NCBI GenBank assembly: GCA_016937575.1
Contig: JAFHKN010000002.1
Coordinates: forward strand, 682,001 to 746,000
Direction of reading: 5' to 3'
Length of the DNA: 64,000 nt
Source: Roseomonas aeriglobus
Lineage (GTDB): Bacteria > Pseudomonadota > Alphaproteobacteria > Sphingomonadales > Sphingomonadaceae
Part shown: one piece after another, positions 16,823 to 26,136 of the stretch
Position numbering within the stretch: position 1 is the stretch's first letter
How the letters are laid out: the number at the start of each line of letters is the position of its first letter
Program-made: the position numbers and the translations under genes
Notes under the pieces: model-generated
Database searches by the model: none
The model's input: the letters and a program-made list of their open reading frames with translations, nothing else
Told to the model about the DNA's origin: nothing

Positions 16823-17938
16823 ATGGCTTTCACCGGACGCGAGCTGCGATCGACGATCGATCAGGACGGTATTCTGACGTTGTCGCTGGAGACGGTGGAG
16901 GTCGGCGACCCGGCCGACGATGAAATCGTCGTCAAGGTAGAGGCGGCGCCGATCAACCCCAGCGATCTGGTCTTGTTGCTCGGACCAGCGGACGTCTCGA
17001 CGCTCGAACAGGCGGGGGACAGGTTGCGTTTCAAGGTCGCGCAGAACCGCTTGGGCGGCGTGAAGGGGCGGCTCGGCCAGTCGCTTGCGGTCGGTAACGA
17101 AGGCGCCGGCACCGTCGTCGCTGCAGGCGCGGCGGCGAAGGCGCTGGAGGGCAAGCGTGTCGGCATGATCGGCGGCGCGATGTATGCCGACTACCGCAAA
17201 CTCAAGGCGCGCGACGTCGTACCCCTGCCTGACGGCGCGTCCGCTGCCGAGGGTGCATCGATGTTCGTCAACCCGCTGACCGCGCTCGGCTTCGTCGAAA
17301 CCGCGAAGATGGAGGGGCACAAGGCGATCGTCCACACCGCCGCCGCCTCGAATCTGGGCCAGATGCTTCAGAAAATCTGCCTCGCCGACGATATTCCGCT
17401 GGTGAACATCGTCCGCTCGGACGAGCAGGTCGCGATCCTGCGCGGAATCGGTGCCCGCCATGTGGTGAACAGCAAGGACGCCGATTTCCCCGCCCAGTTG
17501 CTCGCCGCCATCGAAGACACCGGCGCGACCATCGCCTTCGATGCGATCGGCGGCGGCACGCTCGGCAGCGATATCCTCCAGGCGATGGAGCGCGCCGCGG
17601 TCAAGCGGATGACCGACTATAATCGCTATGGCTCGCTCGAACCAAAACAGCTCTACATCTACGGTGCGCTCGATCTGTCGCCGACGACGCTCAACCGCCT
17701 GGCCTTCGGCTTCGCGTGGAGCGTGTCGGGCTGGCTGCTGACCCCGTTCCTGCAAGGGCGCGGCCGCGACGCTGCCCCGCGGATGCGCCAGCGTGTCGTC
17801 GATGAGCTCACCACGACCTTCGCGAGCACCTACACCCGCACCATCGGCCTGGCCGAAGCGCTCGATCCGACCATATTGCGCGCCTACGAACGCAAGGCGA
17901 CGGGAGAGAAGTTTCTGATCGATCCGACGCGGGGGTAA
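16823..17938 (+). CDS. MDR-family zinc-type alcohol dehydrogenase / quinone oxidoreductase-like
   Basis: A 371-residue cytoplasmic NAD(P)-dependent medium-chain dehydrogenase. AAPINPSDLVLLLG and VGNEGAGTVVAAG form the GroES-like N-terminal domain; AIVHTAAASNLGQMLQKIC is the dinucleotide-binding region with AAASNLG in place of the usual AxxGxxG. Structural-zinc cysteines are absent, so it fits the quinone-oxidoreductase branch. ATG 16823 was chosen because AAGGAGG ends 5 bases upstream; a GTG at 16820 is also in frame. Confidence 0.85.
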   Translation: MAFTGRELRSTIDQDGILTLSLETVEVGDPADDEIVVKVEAAPINPSDLVLLLGPADVSTLEQAGDRLRFKVAQNRLGGVKGRLGQSLAVGNEGAGTVVAAGAAAKALEGKRVGMIGGAMYADYRKLKARDVVPLPDGASAAEGASMFVNPLTALGFVETAKMEGHKAIVHTAAASNLGQMLQKICLADDIPLVNIVRSDEQVAILRGIGARHVVNSKDADFPAQLLAAIEDTGATIAFDAIGGGTLGSDILQAMERAAVKRMTDYNRYGSLEPKQLYIYGALDLSPTTLNRLAFGFAWSVSGWLLTPFLQGRGRDAAPRMRQRVVDELTTTFASTYTRTIGLAEALDPTILRAYERKATGEKFLIDPTRG

Positions 17939-18004
17939 GGGGGCGGCCGGGGACGCGCGCGAGCGCCTGCGGATCACCGCAAGCGCCCGACCGAAGCGGA
18001 TGCA

Positions 18005-18040
18005 TCCACCTGTCGTCGGTCGATACCGCAGACAGGTGGA
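18005..18040. terminator. Hairpin between convergent genes
   Basis: TCCACCTGTC and its exact complement GACAGGTGGA form a 10-bp stem around a 16-base loop, placed between the convergent dehydrogenase and NmrA-like genes. Suited to bidirectional termination, although no U-tract is present. Confidence 0.5.
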
Positions 18041-18048
18041 CGCGAAGG

Positions 18049-18915
18049 TTAGTCCGCGGCAATCCGGGCAGCGGCCTCGCGGTAGCTGTGCAACGGGCGG
18101 CCCAGCAGCGAGGTCAGCCGTTCGACGTCGCCGGCCTCCGGGATCATGCCGTCGCTCACATACCGCTCAGCCATCAGCCGCATCTCGTACGCGGTCCATT
18201 TGGGCATGAACGTTGCCATGTTGGCTTCGAACCCACTTGGGTCGTCGCCGCCATAGGCGATTGGGCGGCCGAGCACGTCGGACCAGATCGCTGCCACCGC
18301 CTCGCCGGTCAGCGTGTCTGGCCCGACGATATTGATCGTTTCGATCGGCAGTAGGGTCTCGGCGGTATCGCGGCGGATCAGTTCGATCGCGGCGACCTCG
18401 GCGATATCCCGCGCGTCGACCATCGCGACGCCCTTGTTGCCGATCGGCATCGGGTACACGCCGTGGTTGACGATCACGTCCTTCACCATGGCTTCGTTGT
18501 CGATGAAGTAGGTTGGTCGCAGGATGGTGGCGCTGAAGCCCATCTGCGTCAGCATCCGCTCGGCCCCATGTTTCACGGCGAAGTGGGGCACGTTCACGGC
18601 TCGGTCCGCGTCGAACACCGACAGATAGACTATGCGGTCGATCCCTGCCTCGCGCGCCAGGTTGAGCGTGACGATCGCCTGGGTGAATTCGTCGCCGGTG
18701 ACCGCATTGAGCAGGAACAGCGTGCGGACGCCGGCGAGTGCCGATCGCATGGCATCGATGTCGAGCAACTCACCTTGCACAACGTCCACGCTGGCGGGGA
18801 AGGACGCCTTTGAAGGATCGCGGGTGAGCACGCGCACCGTGGCGTTGCGCTGGACGAGCTGGTCGACGACGTGGCGGCCGACACGGCCGGTGGCTCCGGT
18901 GACGAGAATGGTCAT
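18049..18915 (-). CDS. NmrA-like NAD(P)-binding protein
   Basis: A 288-residue Rossmann protein of the atypical SDR/NmrA group: ILVTGATGRVGRHVVDQL at the N-terminus binds NAD(P), and RVLTRDPSKA suggests NADP preference. The SDR catalytic Tyr-x-x-x-Lys is absent, as in redox-sensing NmrA or quinone reductase QorB-like proteins. ATG 18915 was chosen because GAAGGAG lies about 8 bases upstream; the frame extends further to 18990. It is divergent from a LysR regulator gene that probably controls it. Confidence 0.85.
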   Translation of the reverse strand: MTILVTGATGRVGRHVVDQLVQRNATVRVLTRDPSKASFPASVDVVQGELLDIDAMRSALAGVRTLFLLNAVTGDEFTQAIVTLNLAREAGIDRIVYLSVFDADRAVNVPHFAVKHGAERMLTQMGFSATILRPTYFIDNEAMVKDVIVNHGVYPMPIGNKGVAMVDARDIAEVAAIELIRRDTAETLLPIETINIVGPDTLTGEAVAAIWSDVLGRPIAYGGDDPSGFEANMATFMPKWTAYEMRLMAERYVSDGMIPEAGDVERLTSLLGRPLHSYREAAARIAAD

Positions 18916-19021
18916 GGCATTTACTCCTTCGCTGGGTCTTGCTGACGAAGCGAAGATGCGTGATCCATAGCTGATCAAATAGACGCGCAATCTGGACGCA
19001 CCGTCTCACTGGTGGAACGAT

Positions 19022-19909
19022 ATGAACCTGATCGCACTTGCGGATTTCACGCTGGTCGCCCGCCACGGCGGCTTCGGAAAGGCGGCGCGCGCGGCACGGC
19101 GGCCGAAGGCCACCTTGTCGCGCCGCGTGGCCGAATTGGAAGCGGCGCTCGACCTGCGGCTGTTCGAGCGGGGTCGACGCGACCTCAAATTGACGGAGGA
19201 GGGCCGTGCGCTCTTCGAACGCGCCGGCGCGTTGTTGAGCGAACTCGAAGAAACCGCGGCTGCCCTCGCGTCCGGGGGAGGGCGGGTGCGGGGACGGCTG
19301 CGGATCAGCGTGCCGCTCCTGTTCGGGCAGGTAGCGATGGGCCGGTTGGCCGCCGAGTTCGCGCGGCAACATCCTGAGGTACGTCTGGAGGTGACGACCG
19401 ACGACCGGGCGGTGGACATGATCGAGGAGGGCTATGATCTCGTGGTTCGCGTCAATCCCGCGGCCGACGAAACGCTGATCGGACGCCCGTTTCTGCATGA
19501 CCGTCTGGTAGTCGTTGCAGCCCCCGTCGTGCCGCGGCTGTCTGACGAGCCCGTTCCGGCCGTGGTCCGCGATGGCGATGTGGCCGAGGATTGGACGCTG
19601 AGCACATCCATCGGCCCAACGACTGTCAAGGTCACACCCGTCATGCGCATGTCATCGATGATCATGATCTGCGACGCGGTGCGCATCGGGGGCGGGGCGG
19701 CGCGCTTGCCGCTGTCGCTCGTCGGGGGTGACATTGCCGACGGGCGCCTCGCCTACTGGGGGGACGTCGCGGGCTCCGACATAACATTGTGGGCCCTCTA
19801 TCCGAGCCGCAGGCTGCTCAACGCGAGAGTCGCGGCGTTTCTCGACTTTCTTCGTCGGTCGTTCCCCACCGGCGCACCGGAAGAACTGGCTGCCTATCTC
19901 AAAGCGTGA
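19022..19909 (+). CDS. LysR family transcriptional regulator
   Basis: A 295-residue LysR regulator. The winged helix-turn-helix occupies residues 1-60 (ADFTLVARHGGFGKAARAARRPKATLSRRVAELEAAL); the LysR substrate domain follows (GRLRISVPLLFGQVAMGRLA). It is transcribed away from the NmrA-like gene with about 106 bases between, the usual arrangement for a regulator and its target. Confidence 0.9.
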   Translation: MNLIALADFTLVARHGGFGKAARAARRPKATLSRRVAELEAALDLRLFERGRRDLKLTEEGRALFERAGALLSELEETAAALASGGGRVRGRLRISVPLLFGQVAMGRLAAEFARQHPEVRLEVTTDDRAVDMIEEGYDLVVRVNPAADETLIGRPFLHDRLVVVAAPVVPRLSDEPVPAVVRDGDVAEDWTLSTSIGPTTVKVTPVMRMSSMIMICDAVRIGGGAARLPLSLVGGDIADGRLAYWGDVAGSDITLWALYPSRRLLNARVAAFLDFLRRSFPTGAPEELAAYLKA

Positions 19910-20109
19910 CGACGGCCGCTCGCGGACGCTGGGGTTTCAGCGCCGAGCGGCGTATGCCGGACGAGCCGACATAGACTGCCGACCTTGCCTCTTGGGTCGT
20001 CGCGACCGGGAGCTTTCGCGAGATTCGCGGCCCGTTCCGATCGTCGGGAGATCGTCCAGGCACCCGAAGCTTTGAATGCCCCCGCAAACCGTTGGTGCTG
20101 GCGGCTTGG

Positions 20110-23100
20110 TCACTTCTCTCCAAGCAAGTTCGCGAGCGTTGCAGCCAGATCCGCACTGCGAAACGGTTTGGTAAGGCGAGGCAAGTCGTACGTGACGCCT
20201 TCGGCCTCCGCGTAGCCGGAAACCAACAGAATGGGCAGCGTCGGAATCCAGGATCGTGCCTCACGCGCGAGGTCGGCGCCGCTCATGCCTGCCATAAGAT
20301 GATCCGTTACAAGAAGATCGGGTCGCGCTCCGGCTTTCATGAGCTCTAGTGCTTCCTCGGCCGAACCCGCCTCGACAACCTCGAAACCGAAATCGTGCAG
20401 CATGTGTGCCGTGCTCATCCGCACCAGCTCTTCGTCATCGACCAGCAGCGCGGTTCCCCGGACGGCCGGCGCCGCCCTGCGGTCGGGCAGCCGCTCGTTG
20501 CTGTCGATCGCGGCCGCGCTCATCGGCAACCACAAGGTGACCGTCGTGCCTTCGCCGGGCCGGCTTGCGATGTTCATGCCGCCGCCGAGCTGCGCGGCGA
20601 GGCCGTGGACCATCGACAAGCCGAGCCCGGTACCCTTGCCGATCCCCTTGGTCGAAAAGAACGGCTCCACTGCGCGCCTGAGCGTCGCCTCGTCCATACC
20701 GCTTCCGCTGTCGCTGACGCTCAGCCGCACATAATGGCCATGCGCGAGGCCGGACGCGTGTTGCGCACGGACACTTTCGCGCTCGGCGGAGATGGTCAGG
20801 TGGCCGCCGCGCGGCATCGCGTCGCGTGCGTTGACCGCCAGGTTGAGCAGCGCCATCTCGAGCTGGTTCGCGTCCGCCAACGCGGGGGGCAGGTCGGGGG
20901 CGAGTTCGACGCGCACTTCGATATTGGGGCCGACGGTGGAGCCGATCAGGCCGGCCATCTCGTCGACGAGCGTCGCGACGTCTACGGCAGTGGATTGCAG
21001 CGGCTGGCGACGCGCGAAGGCGAGCAGCCGCTGGACCAGCGTCTTCGCCCGCTCGGCGGATTGCAGCGCGCCGTCGATCAGCCGGCGCTCGCGCTCATTG
21101 CCGAGCCCCTTGCGCACCAGCATGTCGAGCGAGCCGATGATCGGCGTGAGCAGGTTGTTGAAGTCGTGTGCCACGCCGCCGGTGAGGCTGCCCATCGCCT
21201 CCATCTTCTGACTCTGGCGCAGCGCCTCCTGCGCGGCGTGCAACTCGGCTTCGCGTGCCTTTGCATGGCTGAGGTCGCGCCCGACCGCGATGAAGTTCAC
21301 CCCATCCGGTTCGGGGGCGACGGTCCATTCGATCGGCTTCCAGTCGCCCCCCTTCGTCGCAATGCGGTTTTCAAAGCGCGTGGGCAGGCGCGTTTCCGCC
21401 ATATTCTGGATCGCCGCCAGCGTCGGAGGCATATCCTCGGGGTGCATGAAGCTCGCATAGCCGCGGGAAAGCAGTTCGCGCTCGTCCCAGCCCAGCACCT
21501 GACTCCATGCCGGACTGACGGCCGACATCATGCCCTGATAATCGGCGCGGGCGAGCATGTCCTGCGACAGGTTCCACAGCCGGTCGCGTTCCGCTGAACG
21601 GGCGGCGACCTGCGCCGCCAGCGTCTCGTTCAGCTGGCGCAGCGCGGCCTCGGCGAGCTTGCGGTCGTGGATGTCGACCGACGCTCCGAACCACCGGACG
21701 ATCTCTCCCGAAGGCGCGTCGCGATAGGGCTCGCCGCGCACCAGGAACCAGCGATACTCGCCGCTCGCAGCGCGAATCCGATGCTCGATCAGGAAGGTGG
21801 CGCCGGTGCGGCGCGCAGTGTCGAACGCCGCCATCGTCGCGGCGGCATCGTCGGGGTGGACGTGCTCCGCTGCAACGTCTGCCGCCGTCTCGGGATAATA
21901 GGCGCTGCCGGTGTAGTCGGACCAGTGCTTGTTGAAGAACTCGGTCCGGCCGTCCGCATCGGTGATCCAGACGATCTGCGGCACGGCATCCGCCATTAGC
22001 CGGAAGCGTGCCTCGCTGGCCCGCAGGGCCGTCTCGGCTTCCTTGCGATCGTGGATATCGATCGAGCTGCCCACCCAGGTGGTGATCGCGCCGGCCTCGT
22101 CGCGGATCGGCTCGGCGCGCGCGACATACCAGCGGTACGCCCCGTCGTGCCGACGATAGCGGACTTCCATCTCGTACGTCGTACCTGCCGCTCGCGCCGC
22201 CGCCCATTGCTCGGCCGTCGCGGCGACATCGTCGGGGTGCAGCGTGTCGACCCAGCCGTTCGGCAGCGCCTGCGCCGGCGTCTGACCGGTATAGGCGTAC
22301 CAGCGCGCGTTGAAATGATTGAGTTCGCCATCGGGTGTGGCGAACCAGACAAAGGCGGGCAGCGCATCGGTGAGCTTGCGCAGGCTTGCCTCGCTCTCAC
22401 GCTGCCGCTCCTCGACCTCGCGCCGGGCGTCGATGTCGATGACGGACCCGACATAGCCCAGATAGGTGCCGTCCTCGTCAAAACGCGGGCCGGCAGCATC
22501 GATCATCCAGCGATAACTGCCGTCGCTCCGGCGCAGGCGATATTCGATCCGGAAAGGTGCGCGCGCCGCGTTGGCGGTGCGGAAGACCTCTTCTGCGTCC
22601 GCCTGGTCGTCGGGGTGTGTCGCCGTGAGCCAGCCATAGCCTTCGGCTTCTTCCGGCGTCTGCCCGGTGAACTCGTACCAGCCGCGATTGAGGTAGGTGC
22701 AATAGCCGCTCGGATCGGTCACCCACATCATCACCGGCGCGTGGTCGGCCATGTTGCGGAACCGGGCTTCGCTTTCCCGCACCGCCCGCTCGGCCTGGAT
22801 CCGGCCGGTCGTCTCGGTGCAGGCGCAGAACATGCCTGCCACCGCGCCGCGCTCGTCGTGTACCGGCGAATAGGAGAAGGTGAACCAGGTCTGCTCTTCG
22901 ACCCCGTGACGGCGCATCAACAGGGGCAGGTCCTGGTGGTAGGTTGCCTCGCCGCGCATGGCCGCGTCGATCAGCGGAGAAATATCATCCCATATCTCCG
23001 ACCATATGTCGCGAAAGCGCGCGCCGAGCGCTGCGGGGTGCTTCTTGCCCAAGATCTCGACGTAGGCATCGTTGTAGAGGAAGCCGAGTTCGGGGCCCCA

Positions 23101-23280
23101 GGCGACGAACATCGGAAACTTCGACGACAGCATGAGGCCAACGACAAGCCGCAATGGCGACGGCCAGAGCTGGGGCGGGCCGAGCGGCGACTGCGACCAG
23201 TCCTTGTCGCGCATCAGCTGCGCCACTGCGCCCTTTCCGTCGAGGAAGTGCAGGCCGGCTGTCATAGGTAAGGGCTTCAT
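20110..23280 (-). CDS. Multi-PAS hybrid sensor histidine kinase
   Basis: A 1056-residue soluble hybrid kinase. About five PAS domains fill residues 50-690 (repeated YTGQTPE/AEA... and VGSxIDIxxRxExE segments). The HisKA domain has GGVAHDFNNLLTPIIGSLDML with the phosphoacceptor His. The ATPase follows (NLAVNARDAMP, SDSGSGMD, GKGTGLGLSMVHG), then a C-terminal receiver (LLVDDEELVR, phosphoacceptor Asp in LLVTDHLMAGMSG, Lys in LTKPF). No membrane segments are seen. An in-frame ATG at 23265 is an alternative start. The target is not encoded next to it. Confidence 0.92.
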   Translation of the reverse strand: MKPLPMTAGLHFLDGKGAVAQLMRDKDWSQSPLGPPQLWPSPLRLVVGLMLSSKFPMFVAWGPELGFLYNDAYVEILGKKHPAALGARFRDIWSEIWDDISPLIDAAMRGEATYHQDLPLLMRRHGVEEQTWFTFSYSPVHDERGAVAGMFCACTETTGRIQAERAVRESEARFRNMADHAPVMMWVTDPSGYCTYLNRGWYEFTGQTPEEAEGYGWLTATHPDDQADAEEVFRTANAARAPFRIEYRLRRSDGSYRWMIDAAGPRFDEDGTYLGYVGSVIDIDARREVEERQRESEASLRKLTDALPAFVWFATPDGELNHFNARWYAYTGQTPAQALPNGWVDTLHPDDVAATAEQWAAARAAGTTYEMEVRYRRHDGAYRWYVARAEPIRDEAGAITTWVGSSIDIHDRKEAETALRASEARFRLMADAVPQIVWITDADGRTEFFNKHWSDYTGSAYYPETAADVAAEHVHPDDAAATMAAFDTARRTGATFLIEHRIRAASGEYRWFLVRGEPYRDAPSGEIVRWFGASVDIHDRKLAEAALRQLNETLAAQVAARSAERDRLWNLSQDMLARADYQGMMSAVSPAWSQVLGWDERELLSRGYASFMHPEDMPPTLAAIQNMAETRLPTRFENRIATKGGDWKPIEWTVAPEPDGVNFIAVGRDLSHAKAREAELHAAQEALRQSQKMEAMGSLTGGVAHDFNNLLTPIIGSLDMLVRKGLGNERERRLIDGALQSAERAKTLVQRLLAFARRQPLQSTAVDVATLVDEMAGLIGSTVGPNIEVRVELAPDLPPALADANQLEMALLNLAVNARDAMPRGGHLTISAERESVRAQHASGLAHGHYVRLSVSDSGSGMDEATLRRAVEPFFSTKGIGKGTGLGLSMVHGLAAQLGGGMNIASRPGEGTTVTLWLPMSAAAIDSNERLPDRRAAPAVRGTALLVDDEELVRMSTAHMLHDFGFEVVEAGSAEEALELMKAGARPDLLVTDHLMAGMSGADLAREARSWIPTLPILLVSGYAEAEGVTYDLPRLTKPFRSADLAATLANLLGEK

Positions 23281-23537
23281 GCCATTGGCTTATATCCCTC
23301 GCTTGGTGTCGGAGCGAGCCGCAATATCGCGCTGGGCGGCGCGCCGTGCGGCACGGCTTGGCGGGTGAAGGTGGCGGACTCGGCAAGGGTGAGCGAATTC
23401 GATCCGAACGGGGCGAGCAGGTGACGGCAGCTCGGCGTTCGAGCGGCGCGCGAGAGCGGGACGCCGCGGCAACCGTCAGCGGCTATCGCGGCTATAACCT
23501 TGCGCCTTCCGGGGGTTACAGTTATATACCAAACGTT

Positions 23538-24149
23538 ATGAAAATTGATGCTGCTCCGTGTGCCAAGGGTCGTCCGCGCGAATTTTGCACTGATCGTGCG
23601 CTCGCGGCGGCTTTGGGTGTCTTCTGGTCCAAGGGCTATGAAGGCGCGTCGATGGCCGATCTGACGGAAGCGATGGGGATTTCCAAGCCGAGCCTCTACG
23701 CCGCGTTCGGCAATAAGGAAGCGCTGTTTCACAAGGCTCTCGACCTCTATGAGGCCGAGAAGCTGCAGTATACGCGCGCGGCGCTGGAGCAGCCCACCGC
23801 GCGGGCCGTCGCGGAATATTTCATGCGCGGCGCGATCGATGCGCAGATGAGCAGCTGCGACCCGAAGGGGTGCCTGGGCGTCATCAGCGCGACCGCCTGC
23901 GGGGCGGAAGCGGCGTCGATCAAGGCGGATGTCATCAAGCGTCGCGAGTCGTCGCAGGCGGCGCTCGTCGCGCGGTTCGAACAAGCCAAGCGCGATGGCG
24001 ACCTGCCCGATCATGTCGATATCGCCGGCCTGACGAGCTACCTTTACGCAATCCTTCAGGGCATGGCCGTCCAGGCGGGATCCGGCGCGACGCGCGAGGA
24101 TCTCGAACGCGTGGTCGAGACCAGCCTGCTGATGTGGCCGGGCCGATAA
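23538..24149 (+). CDS. TetR family regulator of the downstream efflux operon
   Basis: A 203-residue TetR/AcrR repressor. The N-terminal helix-turn-helix is clear (ALGVFWSKGYEGASMADLTEAMGISKPSLYAAFGNKEALF). The ligand domain contains a cysteine pair (SSCDPKGCLG) like some TetR proteins that sense electrophiles or oxidants. ATG 23538 was chosen; the frame continues upstream into low-similarity sequence. Two copies of a TetR-like operator lie just downstream, before the RND efflux genes, so it probably represses that operon. Confidence 0.88.
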   Translation: MKIDAAPCAKGRPREFCTDRALAAALGVFWSKGYEGASMADLTEAMGISKPSLYAAFGNKEALFHKALDLYEAEKLQYTRAALEQPTARAVAEYFMRGAIDAQMSSCDPKGCLGVISATACGAEAASIKADVIKRRESSQAALVARFEQAKRDGDLPDHVDIAGLTSYLYAILQGMAVQAGSGATREDLERVVETSLLMWPGR

Positions 24150-24159
24150 AAAAATAAAT

Positions 24160-24171
24160 TACCGGTCGGTA
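24160..24171. promoter_or_regulatory. Putative TetR operator copy 1
   Basis: TACCGGTCGGTA has mirrored TACCG/CGGTA arms. The same 12-base pattern (TACCRGTCRGTA) recurs 47 bases further on. It lies 10 bases upstream of the probable -35 box. Confidence 0.6.
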
Positions 24172-24181
24172 CAGAAAGTCG

Positions 24182-24210
24182 TTGACGAAACGATCGGCCG
24201 TTAATATACC
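24182..24210 (+). promoter_or_regulatory. Probable sigma-70 promoter of the efflux operon
   Basis: TTGACG at 24182-24187 and TATACC at 24205-24210 are separated by 17 bases. The -10 element overlaps the second operator copy, the right geometry for repression. Confidence 0.5.
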
Positions 24211-24218
24211 AGTCAGTA
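24207..24218. promoter_or_regulatory. Putative TetR operator copy 2
   Basis: TACCAGTCAGTA matches copy 1 at 10 of 12 positions and overlaps the proposed -10 box. TetR encoded immediately upstream is the obvious candidate to bind it. Confidence 0.6.
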
Positions 24219-24487
24219 TAGAAGAGGGCGCCGCGTTGGCGCTCCGGCTCTCGCAAGGATGCCGCTATGCTCGTACCTGATTGCACCGTGGTGCTCGCCC
24301 CGTAACCGGGCGGTCCGCGGACGCCGTACATCAACCGATTTTGCGGGACCGTCCCGCGCCGGGGCTTTGTGTCGCCGGCGTCCATGGTCTGCGCCTCACG
24401 CACCAGCGTCGTGCCCTCGCCATGGGTCGCGGCGAACGCCTCGTCGCGTCCGCCGGCTGCGTGTCGAACAGGAAGGGAGGACAGTTC

Positions 24488-24889
24488 ATGGCCTATGTCG
24501 ATTTCTCGGGTGATCCCGTGCTTGCCGCGCACGGCAGCCATGGGGGCGGCACCGCCGATCCCGTCACGACCGCACCCGCGGGTCTCTCCGCGCTCGAATG
24601 GTCGGTCGTGGCGCTCGCCCGACGCGATCGTCTCTCGTCGCTGAACACGCCAGGGCGGTTGTCGGTCGCGCTTGGCGCCGTCTTCGGCACGCGCCGCCGC
24701 AGCCCACATCTTGCCGATCCCCGGCTGGAGGCGCTGCGCCGCATGGCGGTACTCAGCTGGCATCGCGGGTTCGCCGTCCCTGCGCACGAGGTGAAGGCCT
24801 TCTTCCGCGCGGGCTTTTCGGGCGATCAGTATGAACTGATGCTCGCGAGCATCGGCGCCGCCCGGTCACGGATGGGAGCACGCGCATGA
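24488..24889 (+). CDS. Conserved-looking small protein of the RND operon
   Basis: A 133-residue protein that I do not recognise. It starts at ATG 24488 after AGGGAGGA. The N-terminal third is glycine/proline-rich (AAHGSHGGGTADP); the rest is helical and arginine-rich (SALEWSVVALARRDRLSSL, LEALRRMAVLSWHRGFAVP, FFRAGFSGDQYELMLASI). No signal peptide or membrane helix is apparent. Its stop overlaps the adaptor start by 4 bases (ATGA), so it is co-translated with the pump and may be an accessory or regulatory factor. Confidence 0.65.
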   Translation: MAYVDFSGDPVLAAHGSHGGGTADPVTTAPAGLSALEWSVVALARRDRLSSLNTPGRLSVALGAVFGTRRRSPHLADPRLEALRRMAVLSWHRGFAVPAHEVKAFFRAGFSGDQYELMLASIGAARSRMGARA

Positions 24890-26136
24890 ACATGATCACC
24901 AAGATCGAAGCGGCGCCCGATGGCGCCGAGGATGCGGGGGCTCGCCCGCGCGGACGCTGGCGACGCGCCGGCTGGCTGGCCCTGCCGGTCGTCGCCATCG
25001 CCGGGACGTGGGGCATCCTGCACCGCGAAGGGCCCGCGGTCGCGGCAATGGCGGCGCCGACCGTCGAGGTCGCACAACCCCTGTTGCGCGATGTCACCGA
25101 ATGGGACGACTACGTCGGCCGGTTCGAGGCTTCGAAATCGGTCGAGGTCCGGCCGCGGGTGTCGGGCGCGATCACCGCGGTGCACTTCACCGACGGCGCC
25201 ATCGTCCGCAAGGGACAATTGCTCTTCACCATCGATCCGCGGCCCTTTGCCGCGGGTCTGGCGGAGGCGCGCGCCAGCGTTGCCGGTGCGTCGAGCGATC
25301 TGGCCCTGGCTCGGGCGAACCTCGATCGCGCCAATCGTCTCGCCGCGGAAGACGCGGTGTCACGCAGCGATCTCGACCAGCTGACGGCCCGCGTTCGTGC
25401 GGCCCAGGCGGCACTGGTCGCCGCCCAGGCCCGCGTCCAGGCGCGCCGGCTCGACGTCGAATTCACCCAGGTCCGTGCGCCGATTTCGGGCCGCATTTCC
25501 GATCGCCGGATCGACGCGGGCAATCTGGTAACCGCAGGCGACACCAACGGCACGTTGCTGACCACGATCAACGCGCTCGACCCGATCTACTTCGCCTTCG
25601 ACGCGTCCGAGGGCTTATTCCTGAAGTCCAAGCGGGCCGGTGCGGAGGGCGCGACCGTGGAGGTGCGGTTGCAGGACGAAGCGAGCTACGCCCGGACGGG
25701 ACGGCTGGACTTTACCGACAACGGGCTCGATCCCCGGTCGGGCACCGTGCGTGGCCGTGCAGTGCTTGCCAATCCAGACCTGTTCCTGACGCCGGGGATG
25801 TTCGGCAACATGCGGCTGGCGAACGGCGGCAGCGTGAAGGCGCTGCTGGTGCCGGATGCTGCGATCCAGACCGACCAGGCACGTAAGACCGTGCTCACGG
25901 TGGCGCGGGACGGCACCGTCGCGGCGAAGCCGGTGACGCTGGGCCCCGTCGTCGATGGCCTGCGGATCGTCCGCACAGGCCTGGCGTCAAACGACCGCGT
26001 CGTCGTCAGCGGTACGCAGATGGCGATGCCGGGAACGAAGGTGACCGTGCGGCCCGGTCGGATCGCGGCGACGCGGGTCGCCGCGGCACCGCCATCCGCC
26101 CCGACCAGCGGCGAGGCGACCTTCGCCTCGAAATGA
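24886..26136 (+). CDS. RND efflux periplasmic adaptor (membrane fusion protein)
   Basis: A 416-residue HlyD/AcrA-type adaptor. One N-terminal membrane anchor (WLALPVVAIAGTWGIL, about 26-41) and no lipobox cysteine. The lipoyl halves (VEVRPRVSGAITAVHFTDGAIVRKGQ; DVEFTQVRAPISGRISD) flank an alpha-helical hairpin (about 100-180), followed by the beta-barrel and membrane-proximal domain. It links the inner-membrane RND pump with the outer-membrane channel encoded downstream. Confidence 0.93.
   Translation: MNMITKIEAAPDGAEDAGARPRGRWRRAGWLALPVVAIAGTWGILHREGPAVAAMAAPTVEVAQPLLRDVTEWDDYVGRFEASKSVEVRPRVSGAITAVHFTDGAIVRKGQLLFTIDPRPFAAGLAEARASVAGASSDLALARANLDRANRLAAEDAVSRSDLDQLTARVRAAQAALVAAQARVQARRLDVEFTQVRAPISGRISDRRIDAGNLVTAGDTNGTLLTTINALDPIYFAFDASEGLFLKSKRAGAEGATVEVRLQDEASYARTGRLDFTDNGLDPRSGTVRGRAVLANPDLFLTPGMFGNMRLANGGSVKALLVPDAAIQTDQARKTVLTVARDGTVAAKPVTLGPVVDGLRIVRTGLASNDRVVVSGTQMAMPGTKVTVRPGRIAATRVAAAPPSAPTSGEATFASK

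Larger units (their letters stand above)
24150..24487 (+). promoter_or_regulatory. Regulatory region and leader of the RND efflux operon
   Basis: This 338-base stretch holds two TACCRGTCRGTA boxes and a sigma-70-like promoter near its left end. It is followed by about 260 bases of leader in which I see no supported gene. A frame open from 24281 runs into the next gene, but the strong AGGGAGGA ribosome site just before 24488 argues for that start. Confidence 0.55.

Noticed and set aside
20395..23271. Plus-strand frames of 400 and 406 codons
   Set aside because: Antisense to the multi-PAS kinase; the kinase frame has complete domains.
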